Notes: generated by a model not told the origin, from the letters alone. A DNA stretch of 64,000 nt from an uncultured Porphyromonas sp. (GCF_902489635.1 NZ_CABUAN010000006.1:17267-81266); one strand, 5' to 3'; numbered from the stretch's first letter, positions 15,857 through 24,952 are shown. A program made the numbers and translations.

Positions 15857-16615
15857 ATGACTACACGGCAACTACACACAGGGATAGTTACCCTCCTGCT
15901 GGCACTCCTTACGACACCGCTCTTGAGAGCACAAGCTCCTGATGGCGGCAAGGATGACCTAGAGTTTGGTATCAAGGCTGGTCTCAATGTAGGAGCTACC
16001 ACCCCCCTACCCAAGCCGAAGGCGATCGACAAGATCTACACCTGGAATCCCCACATGAACATCGCCCTCAAGGGATGGCTCTCCTACCACCTCCCCGACA
16101 CCAAAGGGTGGCACCTAGACACAGGTCTAGAGATGGAGCGCAAGGGAATGTACGTCTGCACACACGCCACCGATATGCGTATCAACATTGGGGACGGACA
16201 GGAAGCTGCGTGGGGACTCTTTACGGGCAATAACAGCACCGAGTTCATCAACTACTACCTCACGCTCCCGATGCTGGTCGCCTACCATACGAACAACGAT
16301 AAGTTTCGTGTGCAGGTAGGCTTCTACCTCTCCTACCTGATGCAGCAGAGCTTTAAGGTGACTCTGGATGGAGACGGCACGCTCAATGGTGATCCCATCT
16401 CTCCGGACCACCTCGTCGACTACGACCTGTCAGATCACTTTAACAAGCTAGACATGGGCGTCAGAGTAGGCTTCGACTACTTCTTCCATCAGCGCCTCGG
16501 CGTGACTGCACAACTCAACATGAGCTTCGAGCCAGCCCTCAACAGGAGCTTTACGATGATGCCCTTCCCGCTCTACAACATCTACGCCTTTGCGGGCTTC
16601 GCTTACCGCATCTAA
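15857..16615 (+). CDS. Outer-membrane beta-barrel protein (PorT-like fold)
   Basis: 252 aa. Signal peptide (LLLALLTTPLLRAQ), then an OMP_b-brl_2-type barrel: LEFGIKAGLNVGAT, WHLDTGLEMERKG, EFINYYLTLPMLVAYHT, FRVQVGFYLSYLM, LDMGVRVGFDYFF, LGVTAQLNMSFEP, ending FAGFAYRI. The phrase YLTLPMLV is typical of this family, which includes PorT, but PorT itself cannot be claimed. It is coupled to the PCMD lipoprotein upstream. Confidence 0.75.
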   Translation: MTTRQLHTGIVTLLLALLTTPLLRAQAPDGGKDDLEFGIKAGLNVGATTPLPKPKAIDKIYTWNPHMNIALKGWLSYHLPDTKGWHLDTGLEMERKGMYVCTHATDMRINIGDGQEAAWGLFTGNNSTEFINYYLTLPMLVAYHTNNDKFRVQVGFYLSYLMQQSFKVTLDGDGTLNGDPISPDHLVDYDLSDHFNKLDMGVRVGFDYFFHQRLGVTAQLNMSFEPALNRSFTMMPFPLYNIYAFAGFAYRI

Positions 16616-16693
16616 GTAGAGCTGAGAGAGCGAGCTCTGTTATCCCAGACAGCGCAGAGAGCTGATACATGATACCTGAAGAGAGTTTTTTAC

Positions 16694-16701
16694 TACCTTT
16701 G
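16694..16701 (+). promoter_or_regulatory. -7 box of GT2/pyrC transcript
   Basis: TACCTTTG preceded by a T-rich stretch; the leader would be about 70 nt. Confidence 0.55.
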
Positions 16702-16775
16702 TAGTGCTGTGGCAGGGGGGCATCTAGTCGCGCTCCCTACCCTGCGCATGACCACTCACAGATACCCTTCACGCT

Positions 16776-17531
16776 ATGCACGCTAGCCTTGTCATCATAC
16801 CCACCTACAACGAGCGCGAGAATGTCGCCGAGATGATTCGAGCCGTCTTGGCACTGCCCGAAGCCTTCGACCTGCTGATCCTGGATGACAATTCGCCTGA
16901 CGGAACCGCTGAGATCGTGCGTACGCTACAGCAGGAGCCGGGCTACACAGACCGCCTGCACCTCATCGTGCGACCCGGCAAGATGGGACTAGGCACAGCT
17001 TATCTCACAGGCTTCGAGTGGGCACTGGAGCACGGGTACGACTACATCTTCGAGATGGACTGCGACTTTAGCCATCCGCTCTCGGCACTGCCGCACCTCC
17101 TACGCGCCGTCTCGGAGGAGGGCTACGATGTAGCGGTGGGCTCTCGATACGTGCGGGGTGGCGGGGTCAAGGATTGGCCTCTCGGACGCATCCTTATGAG
17201 CTATCTCGCATCGGTCTACGTGCGCATCATCACCTGGCTACCAGTACGAGACACGACGGCTGGCTTCGTCTGCTACAGGCGTGAGGTGCTAGAGACGATG
17301 AGACTAGACGAGGTGCACTTCAAGGGCTACGCCTTCCAGATCGAGATGAAGTACACGGCGCACTGTCTGGGCTTCAAGATCAAGGAGGTACCCATCACCT
17401 TTGTCAATCGTAAGCTCGGGAGCTCGAAGATGAATGGCTCGATCTTTGGCGAAGCCTTCACGGGAGTCCTCAAGCTACGCTACTGGCAGCTCTTCAAGGG
17501 CTTCCCCAAGCGTCGTAATCCAGCTAAGTAA
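16776..17531 (+). CDS. Polyprenol-phosphate mannosyltransferase (DPM1-like GT2)
   Basis: 251 aa, soluble. GT2 motifs: VIIPTYNERENV, LLILDDNSPDGTAEIV, RPGKMGLGTAYLTGFEWAL, and EMDCDFSHP, where DCD binds the divalent metal. GSRYVRGGGVKDWP and RDTTAGFVCYRREVLE are classic for bacterial polyprenol monophosphomannose synthases. It transfers a sugar from GDP-mannose (or similar) to undecaprenyl phosphate at the membrane. It lacks the C-terminal transmembrane domain of long forms. pyrC follows after 1 bp, so both share a transcript, although the pathways are unrelated. Confidence 0.85.
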   Translation: MHASLVIIPTYNERENVAEMIRAVLALPEAFDLLILDDNSPDGTAEIVRTLQQEPGYTDRLHLIVRPGKMGLGTAYLTGFEWALEHGYDYIFEMDCDFSHPLSALPHLLRAVSEEGYDVAVGSRYVRGGGVKDWPLGRILMSYLASVYVRIITWLPVRDTTAGFVCYRREVLETMRLDEVHFKGYAFQIEMKYTAHCLGFKIKEVPITFVNRKLGSSKMNGSIFGEAFTGVLKLRYWQLFKGFPKRRNPAK

Positions 17532-17532
17532 T

Positions 17533-18888
17533 ATGCGACAGATCATACTCGGAGCGACCATTATCAATGAAGGTCGGCAGGTCGTCGGCTCCGTATGCCT
17601 CTCCGACGAGCGAATTGAGTCTATATATATAGGTGTCGACAAAGTGTCTGACCTCCCCGACGAACTACTCCAAGGAGCGGAGATCGTGGAGGCGCACGGA
17701 CTCTGGCTACTCCCTGGCTGCATCGACGATCAGGTACACTTTAGAGAGCCTGGGCTAACCAACAAGGGAGACATAGCGCACGAGAGCCGTGCGGCCGTGG
17801 CAGGCGGGGTCACCTCCTATATGGACATGCCGAATGTGAAGCCCCCGACGGTCACCCTCGAGGCGCTCCTCGACAAGCGTCAGCGCGCTCAGGAAACAAG
17901 CTGGGCAAACTACGCTTTCTACTTCGGCGGGACTAATGACAACGCTCCCGAGGCGTGTGCCATAGACCCGGCCTTGATACCTGGGTACAAGCTCTTCCTA
18001 GGAGCCTCCACGGGCAATATGCTGGTGGACAGCGAGGAGGCACTCGACTACTTCTTCGCCCATGCGCCCAAGCTCATCGCCACGCACTGCGAGAGCGAGG
18101 AAATCATCACACGCAATAAGGAGATCTACCGTCAGCGATACGACGGGCACCCACCCATCGAGACACATCCACTGATACGCTCCCGCGAGGCGTGCTATGC
18201 CTCTTCACACAGTGCCATAGAGCGTGCCAAGCGTCTCGGTGCTAGACTACACGTACTCCACCTATCGACAGCGGAGGAGATGAGTCTCTTCTCGGCAGCC
18301 CCTCTTTCGCCAGAGAAGCGCATCACCGCCGAGGTATGCGTCCACCACTTATGGTTTACCGACGAAGACTACAGCCGCCTAGGCAACCGCATCAAGTGGA
18401 ATCCCGCCGTCAAGACGGCTCGCGATCGTGAAGCTCTGCGCCAAGCACTCGTCGAGGGTCGCATCGATGTGATCGCCACCGACCACGCGCCTCACACGCT
18501 AGCCGACAAGGAGGGCGATGCGCTCACGGCAGCCTCTGGAGGTCCGCTCGTACAGCACAGCCTCCTGATGATGCTGGAGCTGGCTCACGAGGGGCTTTGG
18601 TCGCCTGAACTAGTGGTTGAGAAGATGGCACACGCTCCCGCACAGCTCTTTGGAGTTCGTGAGCGAGGCTACATACGCCCAGGCTACTACGCTGACTTAG
18701 TCCTCGTAGATCCTCATCAGGAGACCACAGTAACTAAGGAGAGCCTCTACAGCAAGTGCGGCTGGTCACCCCTAGAGGGCTACACCTTCTCGCATCGCAT
18801 CGTAGCTACTTGGGTCAATGGACAGATCGCTTACCGTGACGGACAACTGACCAGTCGTCCGCCGGTCCATGCGCTCACCTTCGCCTGA
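17533..18888 (+). CDS. pyrC: Dihydroorotase
   Basis: 451 aa from ATG at 17533, 1 bp past the transferase stop. It cyclises carbamoyl aspartate to dihydroorotate in pyrimidine synthesis. Amidohydrolase metal ligands are visible: GCIDDQVHFREPG (the usual DxHxH has D-Q-V-H here), EAHGLWLLPGCID upstream, ATHCESE, VLHLSTAEE, and IATDHAPHT near residue 317. The DQVHF variant is common in the Bacteroidetes branch of class I dihydroorotases. Length and motif order fit an active enzyme. Confidence 0.9.
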   Translation: MRQIILGATIINEGRQVVGSVCLSDERIESIYIGVDKVSDLPDELLQGAEIVEAHGLWLLPGCIDDQVHFREPGLTNKGDIAHESRAAVAGGVTSYMDMPNVKPPTVTLEALLDKRQRAQETSWANYAFYFGGTNDNAPEACAIDPALIPGYKLFLGASTGNMLVDSEEALDYFFAHAPKLIATHCESEEIITRNKEIYRQRYDGHPPIETHPLIRSREACYASSHSAIERAKRLGARLHVLHLSTAEEMSLFSAAPLSPEKRITAEVCVHHLWFTDEDYSRLGNRIKWNPAVKTARDREALRQALVEGRIDVIATDHAPHTLADKEGDALTAASGGPLVQHSLLMMLELAHEGLWSPELVVEKMAHAPAQLFGVRERGYIRPGYYADLVLVDPHQETTVTKESLYSKCGWSPLEGYTFSHRIVATWVNGQIAYRDGQLTSRPPVHALTFA

Positions 18889-18933
18889 TCTAGCTCTTTC
18901 TAGAGAGCAAATCGACATTTGGGTGTCCGACCC

Positions 18934-18965
18934 TTTCGCCACGTGAGCGATTATTCTTATATTTG
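18934..18965 (+). promoter_or_regulatory. Promoter of methylmalonyl-CoA cluster
   Basis: TATATTTG at 18958-18965, with a weak TTTC at 18934-18937 20 bp upstream. The predicted leader is about 95 nt. Confidence 0.5.
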
Positions 18966-19063
18966 CAGTCGGGTGATGATCTTTAGAGAGATTATCACCG
19001 TTTGGAGGGCGCAGTCCCTTTATCCTTTGAGTAGATACACAAATCAATAAAACAATATAGCGT

Positions 19064-19480
19064 ATGAATCTGTCACACATCGAGCATCTTGGGATAGCAG
19101 TCAAGAGCATAGAGGAGGCACTACCCTTCTTCGAGGGAGTCCTCGGACTAACCTGCTACAACATTGAGGAGGTCGCCGACCAGAAGGTGCGTACCGCATT
19201 CCTCAAGATAGGCGAAGTCAAGCTAGAGCTCCTAGAGCCTACGAGCGATGAGAGCCCTATAGCCAAGTTTATCGAGAAGCGTGGCGAGGGTATCCACCAC
19301 CTAGCACTATCATCAGACGATGTAGCACCAGCTCTCGAGGAGCTCAAGGGCAAAGGCATACGTCTCATCGACGAAAAGCCTCGCAAAGGTGCCGAGGGGC
19401 TCAACATCGCCTTCGTACACCCCAAGAGTGCACACGGCATACTCCTAGAGATCTGCGACTGCAAGGATGTCGCTAAGTAA
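19064..19480 (+). CDS. mce: Methylmalonyl-CoA epimerase
   Basis: 138 aa, VOC/glyoxalase fold. It interconverts (R)- and (S)-methylmalonyl-CoA in the succinate-propionate route. Metal ligands fit the family: HIEHLGIAV (first His), GEGIHHLAL and HGILLEICD with the terminal Glu. KRGEGIHHLAL and IDEKPRKGAEG are typical epimerase strings. It leads the cluster with the carboxyltransferase 33 bp downstream. Confidence 0.9.
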   Translation: MNLSHIEHLGIAVKSIEEALPFFEGVLGLTCYNIEEVADQKVRTAFLKIGEVKLELLEPTSDESPIAKFIEKRGEGIHHLALSSDDVAPALEELKGKGIRLIDEKPRKGAEGLNIAFVHPKSAHGILLEICDCKDVAK

Positions 19481-19513
19481 TATCGTCCAATCAAACAAAC
19501 GCTACATAGAATA

Positions 19514-21067
19514 ATGAGTGTACAACAAGAGAAGATAAAGCAACTCCTTGCCAAGCGTGAGGAGGCTCGTCTCGGAGGAGGCGAGGAGCGCATTGAGAAG
19601 CAACACGCCAAGGGCAAGTACACAGCTCGTGAGCGTATAGCTATGCTCCTCGATGAGGGTTCCTTTGAGGAGATCGACATGTTCGTCCAGCACCGCTGCA
19701 CGAACTTTGGCATGGAGAAGAAGAAGTTCCTCGGTGACGGTGTCGTCGTAGGTAGTGGTACCATCGACGGACGTCTCGTCTACGTCTTCGCGCAGGACTT
19801 CACAGTCATCGGTGGCGCTCTCGGTGAGATGCTCGCTGCTAAAATTTGTAAGGTGATGGACCTAGCTATGACTATGGGCGCACCCTGTATCGGTCTCAAC
19901 GACTCAGGTGGTGCTCGTATCCAGGAGGCTGTCAACGCACTCTGTGGCTACGGTGAGATCTTCGAGCGCAACATCCTCGCTTCAGGTGTCATACCTCAGA
20001 TCTCTGGTATCTTCGGCCCCTGCGCTGGTGGTGCTGTCTACTCGCCCGCACTGACCGACTTCAACATTATGGTGCGCAACTCCAGCTACATGTTCCTCAC
20101 AGGTCCTAAGGTGGTCAAGACGGTCACCGGCGAGGACGTCACACAGGAGGAGCTAGGTGGGGCCGACGTACACGCATCTAAGAGTGGCGTGGCACACTTC
20201 GCCGTAGACAACGATGAGGCTGGCCTTCAGCTCATCCGTCAGCTGCTCTCCTTCCTACCACAAAACAACATGGAGGAGCCACCCTTCGTCGCTTGCGACG
20301 ATCCCGCAGACCGCTGCGAGGATCTACTCAACGAGATCATCCCCGACTCACCAAACCGTGCTTACGATATGTACGAGGTGATCGGAGCGATCGTAGACCA
20401 CGGCGAGTTCCTTGAGGTGCATCGTGACTACGCACGCAACATCATCGTCGGCTTCGCTCGCTTCAACGGGCAGAGCGTCGGTATCGTAGCCAATCAGCCC
20501 AAGGTGATGGCTGGTAGCCTCGACTGCAACTCCTCTCGCAAGGCAGCACGCTTCGTACGCTTCTGCGACGCATTCAATATCCCCATCGTCACACTCGTCG
20601 ACGTGCCAGGCTTCCTCCCAGGCACTGGTCAGGAGTACAACGCTGTCATCACACACGGTGCTAAGCTCCTCTACGCTTACGGCGAGGCTACCGTACCTAA
20701 GATCACGGTCGTCCTGCGTAAGGCATACGGTGGTGCCTACATCGTGATGGGCTCTAAGCACCTACGCGCAGACATCAACTACGCTTGGCCCTCTGCTGAG
20801 ATTGCCGTCATGGGTCCGTCAGGAGCCGTCGAGGTAGTCTTTGCTAAGGAGGTCAAGGCGAGCGATGACCCCGCCAAGACAGCTCTGGAGAAGGAGCAAG
20901 AGTATCGTGATGCTTTTGCCAATCCATACAATGCTGCTTCCTATGGTTACATCGACGATGTCATCGAGCCAAGGAACACCCGCTTCCGCATCGTCCGTGC
21001 GCTACAACAGCTACGCACAAAGCGTCAGACGCTCCCCGCTAAGAAGCATGACAACGTACCTCTCTAA
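19514..21067 (+). CDS. mmdA: Methylmalonyl-CoA decarboxylase/propionyl-CoA carboxylase carboxyltransferase subunit
   Basis: 517 aa, the usual length. Two crotonase-like halves: the N-terminal half has GLNDSGGARIQEAV and ISGIFGPCAGGAVYSPAL; the C-terminal half has TLVDVPGFLPGTGQEY, ITVVLRKAYGGAYIVMGSK and the final EKEQEYRDAFANPY. It moves CO2 between methylmalonyl-CoA and biotin. Na+-pumping decarboxylases need a membrane beta subunit, while propionyl-CoA carboxylases need a biotin carboxylase; neither is adjacent. A small subunit gene and the biotin carrier follow. Confidence 0.9.
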   Translation: MSVQQEKIKQLLAKREEARLGGGEERIEKQHAKGKYTARERIAMLLDEGSFEEIDMFVQHRCTNFGMEKKKFLGDGVVVGSGTIDGRLVYVFAQDFTVIGGALGEMLAAKICKVMDLAMTMGAPCIGLNDSGGARIQEAVNALCGYGEIFERNILASGVIPQISGIFGPCAGGAVYSPALTDFNIMVRNSSYMFLTGPKVVKTVTGEDVTQEELGGADVHASKSGVAHFAVDNDEAGLQLIRQLLSFLPQNNMEEPPFVACDDPADRCEDLLNEIIPDSPNRAYDMYEVIGAIVDHGEFLEVHRDYARNIIVGFARFNGQSVGIVANQPKVMAGSLDCNSSRKAARFVRFCDAFNIPIVTLVDVPGFLPGTGQEYNAVITHGAKLLYAYGEATVPKITVVLRKAYGGAYIVMGSKHLRADINYAWPSAEIAVMGPSGAVEVVFAKEVKASDDPAKTALEKEQEYRDAFANPYNAASYGYIDDVIEPRNTRFRIVRALQQLRTKRQTLPAKKHDNVPL

Positions 21068-21079
21068 CCCCTCCTACCG

Positions 21080-21313
21080 ATGGCTACCAAGAAGATAGAA
21101 AAGGGTAAGAAGGCACCCGCCAAGAGAGCCAAAAAGGCCGCTACAGCACCATCTCCCGAAGAGGTTGCTATAGCACTCGCCTTAGCGCAGGCTCTAGGCT
21201 CCCCTCACGACGAGGAGTCCTATCAGCTCACGATACGACGCAAGGAGTTTGACTCCTGGTCGTTCAAGCTACAGAACATGCGTGTCACACCACAGAAGCA
21301 GTATTACATCTAA
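21080..21313 (+). CDS. Small MmdD/MmdE-like accessory subunit
   Basis: 77 aa, 12 bp after mmdA. A basic Lys/Ala start (KKIEKGKKAPAKRAKKAAT), then EEVAIALALAQALG and FDSWSFKLQNMRVTP near the end. The pattern of a short helix then a W...LxNMR tail resembles the soluble C-terminal part of the OadG/MmdD delta and MmdE epsilon subunits, which hold the carboxyltransferase to the membrane subunit. No transmembrane helix is present, unlike a full delta subunit. The assignment rests on position and this tail. Confidence 0.55.
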   Translation: MATKKIEKGKKAPAKRAKKAATAPSPEEVAIALALAQALGSPHDEESYQLTIRRKEFDSWSFKLQNMRVTPQKQYYI

Positions 21314-21329
21314 TCCTAAACGGCAGTAC

Positions 21330-21359
21330 CTTAGCAGGCTAGCACGTTAGCTTGCTAAG
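21330..21359 (+). promoter_or_regulatory. Hairpin in the leader of the biotin carrier gene
   Basis: CTTAGCAGGCTA pairs with TAGCTTGCTAAG (11 of 12, one G-T) around a 6-nt loop, ending 20 nt before the ATG at 21379. It could stabilise or separate the distal message. No T run follows. Confidence 0.5.
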
Positions 21360-21378
21360 CACCCATATCAAACCCCTT

Positions 21379-21816
21379 ATGAAAGAATATAAGTATAAGA
21401 TCGATGGCAAAGAGTACGCCGTCAAGATTGACAAGATCGAGGGTGACCAAGCTCAGCTAGAGGTCAACGGCACCCCATACAGCGTCGAGATCATACAGGA
21501 GAAGAAGAAGGAGACCCCGAAAGTCGCCAAGTCTGCTCCTGCAGCAGCACCCGCTGCCACGGCAGCTCCCGCACCCGCTGCGGCTCCCGCCTCCACAGGC
21601 AAGGGCAAGGCAGTCAAGGCTCCCCTACCTGGCGTCATCATATCAGTAGACGTACAGGTCGGTCAGCAAGTCAAGCGCGGTCAGCAAGTCGCTGTACTCG
21701 AAGCTATGAAGATGGAGAACGGCATCAACGCTGAGTGCGACGGCACCATCACCGAGATCAAAGTCAAGGCTGGAGACTCTATCCTAGAGGGTACAGACAT
21801 TCTCGTCATCGGATAA
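21379..21816 (+). CDS. mmdC: Biotin carboxyl carrier subunit
   Basis: 145 aa from ATG at 21379. An N-terminal beta domain (YKIDGKEYAVKIDKIEGDQA), an Ala/Pro hinge (about 52-73), and a biotinyl domain with EAMKMENG; Lys111 is the biotinylation site. The swinging arm ferries CO2 from the carboxyltransferase to the decarboxylase or from a biotin carboxylase. Usually the beta membrane subunit follows, but here a terminator and an unrelated lipoprotein come next. Confidence 0.9.
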   Translation: MKEYKYKIDGKEYAVKIDKIEGDQAQLEVNGTPYSVEIIQEKKKETPKVAKSAPAAAPAATAAPAPAAAPASTGKGKAVKAPLPGVIISVDVQVGQQVKRGQQVAVLEAMKMENGINAECDGTITEIKVKAGDSILEGTDILVIG

Positions 21817-21871
21817 AGACTCCGTAGCACATACGACATCACTCCTAGACAGTGGCCAGGAGTAGCTATAC

Positions 21872-21930
21872 AAGGCGCAGGGGGAGAGCCAATGCGACAC
21901 AACGCATCGGAGAGCCTCCTCGCCTTTTTT
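21872..21930 (+). terminator. Terminator of methylmalonyl-CoA cluster
   Basis: AAGGCG pairs with CGCCTT, with inner AGG/CCT and TGCG/CGCA, followed by TTTTTT at 21925. It closes the cluster without a beta subunit gene. Confidence 0.8.
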
Positions 21931-21991
21931 ATGCATACACTACACAGCAAGCTATCCATTAGCAACATTCACCTCAACCAACTATTTTGTC

Positions 21992-23590
21992 ATGAAACAA
22001 TTACAGCACCTCATAGCAGCACTCACGGCAATCCTCTGCGTGACCCTTGCCACGAGTAGTTGCCGATCTAATCAAGAGCCAAACCCAGGTCCAGATACGA
22101 TTGGCACCGACACAACAGGTGTCGACACAACGGGCGTGACCCCACAGCCCGACCCTCAGACCTTCGAATCCATACTCAAGCTAGATGCTAATGGCAAGCT
22201 CACCGCCATCCCCTTCCCCTGTGTCGATTGGCTCGGGGGCGAGAAGGCAGTCCAAGCCTTCGAGCAGAGCAAGGGTGCTACCTTCGAGGGCTCTGTAGAT
22301 AATAAAGGCAAGAAGATCCTCCGCTACAAGACCAATGACCCCAAGGGACAGCAGCCTTCGCGCATGTACGTCATCGATCCTACTAAGGCAACTCTCGAGA
22401 CCTCTTCCATACTGATTGCGACGGATCTAGTCGCCGAGGGAAACGACATCAATGACAACATGGAGATCCTCCTCAGCGATGCTGGCTATCAGATGATTCC
22501 CGACGATAAGAACATCATGTACTCCAACGGCACTTACTGGCTCACCTTCTCTAAGGCAAATGATCAGTTTTGGATGATTACCTACAAGTCGTCAGGCGAC
22601 CCCTCCAAGCATGCAGGCATCCTACAGATCAAGGACTTCCCCTATCTCAAGAAGGAGACCAAGATGAGTGCCTACACCTTTGAGGAGATCGAGGCTTACG
22701 AAAAGCAGCTCGGGCTACGCAAGCAGACTAAGAAGACGGCTACCAGTGTCACCTATGAAGCGATCGACCCCAGCAAGGTGAACTTCGCCCATGTTCGCTA
22801 TGTCATCAATCCTGGTGACGAAGGCTCTTCTGGTCCGAATGTACTCACCAAGCGATTTACAAAGGCTATGTACAAGCAACCAGAGCTACGCTCTTACTTC
22901 GAGCTCAACGGCTTCACCTATGAAGGTTCTTCTGGCGCCTCCGCAGAGAAATTCGTCAACAAGGATCTCGCAGTACGCCTTATGCTTTTTAGCCATCCTC
23001 AGGCACCAGATGAGGCGCAGATCATATTCCAAGACGCTCCCGACCTCTATCACAAGGATCCGAAGCCTGTTGATCCCACCTTCCAGGCTCTCTACCTGCC
23101 ACTGCTAGACGTCTTCGGTCAGAAGATTAGCAAGGACAGCCCCATCTTCGCTCGTGAGAAAGAGTTACACCCCGACTGTGACGTTACGTTCAAACCAGCC
23201 AATCCAGATGCTGGATATAAATACGATGCTATCAAGGTAGACATGCCAGTTACCTCCAAGCTCGATCCCACAGATCGCAACAAGCCTCGTGCTGTAAGCT
23301 ACAGCTACGAGTCTACAAGTGGATCGACCATAGAGCAGATCACTTACGTCTTCTCTCAAGACTGGGAGAGAGCCAAGATTGCAGGCGACGATCCCCTCAT
23401 CAAGGACTTTATGACGAAGAACGGCTTTACTTACAAGGGTAAGGAAAAGATCGACCAGCCCTTTATGAAGGCCGACCTCTATCAATACTACAACGCTCAG
23501 CGAGGTGTCTACTTTGAGTACAGCCTAGTATCTAGTCCGTTCCCAGGTTCAATGGGCGTCTTCACCAAGACCCCGACGGTAACGCTCTAG
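21992..23590 (+). CDS. Lipoprotein of unknown function, internal repeats
   Basis: 532 aa. Lipoprotein signal (ATSSCRSNQ), then a linker with GTDTTGVDTTGVT. Three imperfect units follow, each with a start like FPCVDWLGGEKAVQAFEQ, MSAYTFEEIEAYEKQLG or LPLLDVFGQKISKDSPIF and an end like LLSDAGYQM, YFELNGFTYEG or FMTKNGFTYKG. The same unit grammar occurs in the Big2 lipoprotein at 7170. Probably outer-membrane anchored. No known domain is recognised. Confidence 0.7.
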   Translation: MKQLQHLIAALTAILCVTLATSSCRSNQEPNPGPDTIGTDTTGVDTTGVTPQPDPQTFESILKLDANGKLTAIPFPCVDWLGGEKAVQAFEQSKGATFEGSVDNKGKKILRYKTNDPKGQQPSRMYVIDPTKATLETSSILIATDLVAEGNDINDNMEILLSDAGYQMIPDDKNIMYSNGTYWLTFSKANDQFWMITYKSSGDPSKHAGILQIKDFPYLKKETKMSAYTFEEIEAYEKQLGLRKQTKKTATSVTYEAIDPSKVNFAHVRYVINPGDEGSSGPNVLTKRFTKAMYKQPELRSYFELNGFTYEGSSGASAEKFVNKDLAVRLMLFSHPQAPDEAQIIFQDAPDLYHKDPKPVDPTFQALYLPLLDVFGQKISKDSPIFAREKELHPDCDVTFKPANPDAGYKYDAIKVDMPVTSKLDPTDRNKPRAVSYSYESTSGSTIEQITYVFSQDWERAKIAGDDPLIKDFMTKNGFTYKGKEKIDQPFMKADLYQYYNAQRGVYFEYSLVSSPFPGSMGVFTKTPTVTL

Positions 23591-23620
23591 TCCTGTAGAG
23601 ACAGAGCCTTTACACACAAG

Positions 23621-23659
23621 AGCCAGCTCCTCGACCCATGCGCGTCGGGGAGCTGGCTT
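23621..23659 (+). terminator. Terminator after repeat lipoprotein
   Basis: AGCCAGCTCCTCGAC pairs with GTCGGGGAGCTGGCT (one G-T pair) around CCATGCGC. Confidence 0.8.
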
Positions 23660-23845
23660 GCTGTTTCATCCAGCCCAGAAGCCCATCTTTTTGCGCAAGA
23701 TCGGGACAGCGTGGCCCGATTTTGCGCTTTTATTTCGTCGTTTTGGCCCGATTCGATGCTGTTGCAGACCTTTATCGTAGCGTGTGCTTTTGGTGATGTC
23801 GGGACTTTTGTCTATCTTAGAGGTCGATTTTAACGAGTATAACAG

Positions 23846-24325
23846 ATGAAACCAATACAATTCATACAGAAGTCTCTCCTGCTCATGACTGCGCTACTCA
23901 CACTCAGTGTGGCTTGCACAGCTCAGAGCAAGGAGCAGCAAGAGACCGCCAAAGCAGAGATACTGCACATCAATGCTAACTATATGCGCGAGCACATCTA
24001 CGACTTTGAGGCGCATCCCGACACCTTCGTATACAAAGGTGACAAGCCCGCCATCATCGACTTTTACGCCGATTGGTGCCGTCCTTGTCGTCAGCTGGCT
24101 CCCAAGCTACAGAAGGTGGCCGACCGCTACGCTGACCAGCTCGTTGTCTACAAGGTCAATGTGGACGAGAACCCGCAGCTGGCCGCACGCTTTGGCGTCC
24201 AGAGCATCCCGATGGTACTCTTCGTACCACTCAACGATCTACCCTACAAGAGCCTCGGCGACCTCCCCATGGACCACATCGAGGGGCTCCTCGGCAAGAT
24301 AGGCGTCAAAACCGATAACCAGTAA
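23846..24325 (+). CDS. Exported thioredoxin-fold protein
   Basis: 159 aa. An N-terminal hydrophobic segment (SLLLMTALLTLSVACTAQ) may be a lipoprotein or type I signal; a Cys sits at residue 24. The thioredoxin domain has DFYADWCRPCRQLAP (C78, C81), VYKVNVDENPQLAARFGVQ and the cis-Pro IPMVLF. A reductant or disulfide-handling protein of the periplasm. The thiol peroxidase gene starts 39 bp downstream, so it may supply electrons to an oxidative defence system, though Tpx is cytosolic. Confidence 0.85.
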   Translation: MKPIQFIQKSLLLMTALLTLSVACTAQSKEQQETAKAEILHINANYMREHIYDFEAHPDTFVYKGDKPAIIDFYADWCRPCRQLAPKLQKVADRYADQLVVYKVNVDENPQLAARFGVQSIPMVLFVPLNDLPYKSLGDLPMDHIEGLLGKIGVKTDNQ

Positions 24326-24364
24326 AACACTTAATACACAGTAACTATAAACCAAACAAACATT

Positions 24365-24889
24365 ATGTCTACAGTAAAATTTCAAGATAAGATCACTGTC
24401 ACCCTCGCAGGTGAGCAACCTAAGGTAGGGACGATGGCTCCCAACTTCGAGCTAGTCCGCAAGGATCTCTCCACGGCCAAGCTCTCAGACTACCGTGGCA
24501 AGCGTGTCGTCCTCAACATCTTCCCCAGCATCGACACTGGCGTCTGCGCAGCATCTGTACGTCGCTTCAACGCTGAGGCTGCTAAGCTCGACAACACCGT
24601 CGTCCTCTGCATCTCTCAGGATCTGCCCTTCGCACAGGCTCGCTTCTGCGGTGCTGAGGGTCTGGACAATGTCGAGACGCTCTCTACCTTCCGCTGCTGC
24701 ACGGTTCCCTCTTCAGAGCCTGCTTTCTGCAAGGGCTACGGGCTAATGATGCAGGACGGACCTCTCGCAGGGCTACAGGCTCGCTGCGTCATCGTCATCG
24801 ATGCTGACGGCAAGGTCATCTACGAGGAGCTAGTTCCCGAGATCACTCAGGAGCCTAACTACGACAAGGCTATCGCTGCGCTCAAGTAA
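24365..24889 (+). CDS. tpx: Thiol peroxidase
   Basis: 174 aa, the atypical 2-Cys peroxiredoxin Tpx. APNFELV, the peroxidatic Cys61 in SIDTGVCAASVRRFN, and the resolving Cys95 in FAQARFCGAEGL. It reduces H2O2 and alkyl peroxides with thioredoxin. It lies just downstream of a thioredoxin gene, and upstream of the aerotolerance operon. The last ~15 residues (EITQEPNYDKAIAALK) match the family end. Confidence 0.92.
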   Translation: MSTVKFQDKITVTLAGEQPKVGTMAPNFELVRKDLSTAKLSDYRGKRVVLNIFPSIDTGVCAASVRRFNAEAAKLDNTVVLCISQDLPFAQARFCGAEGLDNVETLSTFRCCTVPSSEPAFCKGYGLMMQDGPLAGLQARCVIVIDADGKVIYEELVPEITQEPNYDKAIAALK

Positions 24890-24952
24890 GCGCATCCTCA
24901 CACATACGGAGACGACGGCGTCACAGCCCCCCGCCTCCTCACATACGACAGT

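Noticed and set aside
21453..21641. Ala/Gly-rich 62-aa frame opposite the biotin carrier gene
   Set aside because: It is the antisense of the Ala/Pro hinge; no start context and no relatives expected.
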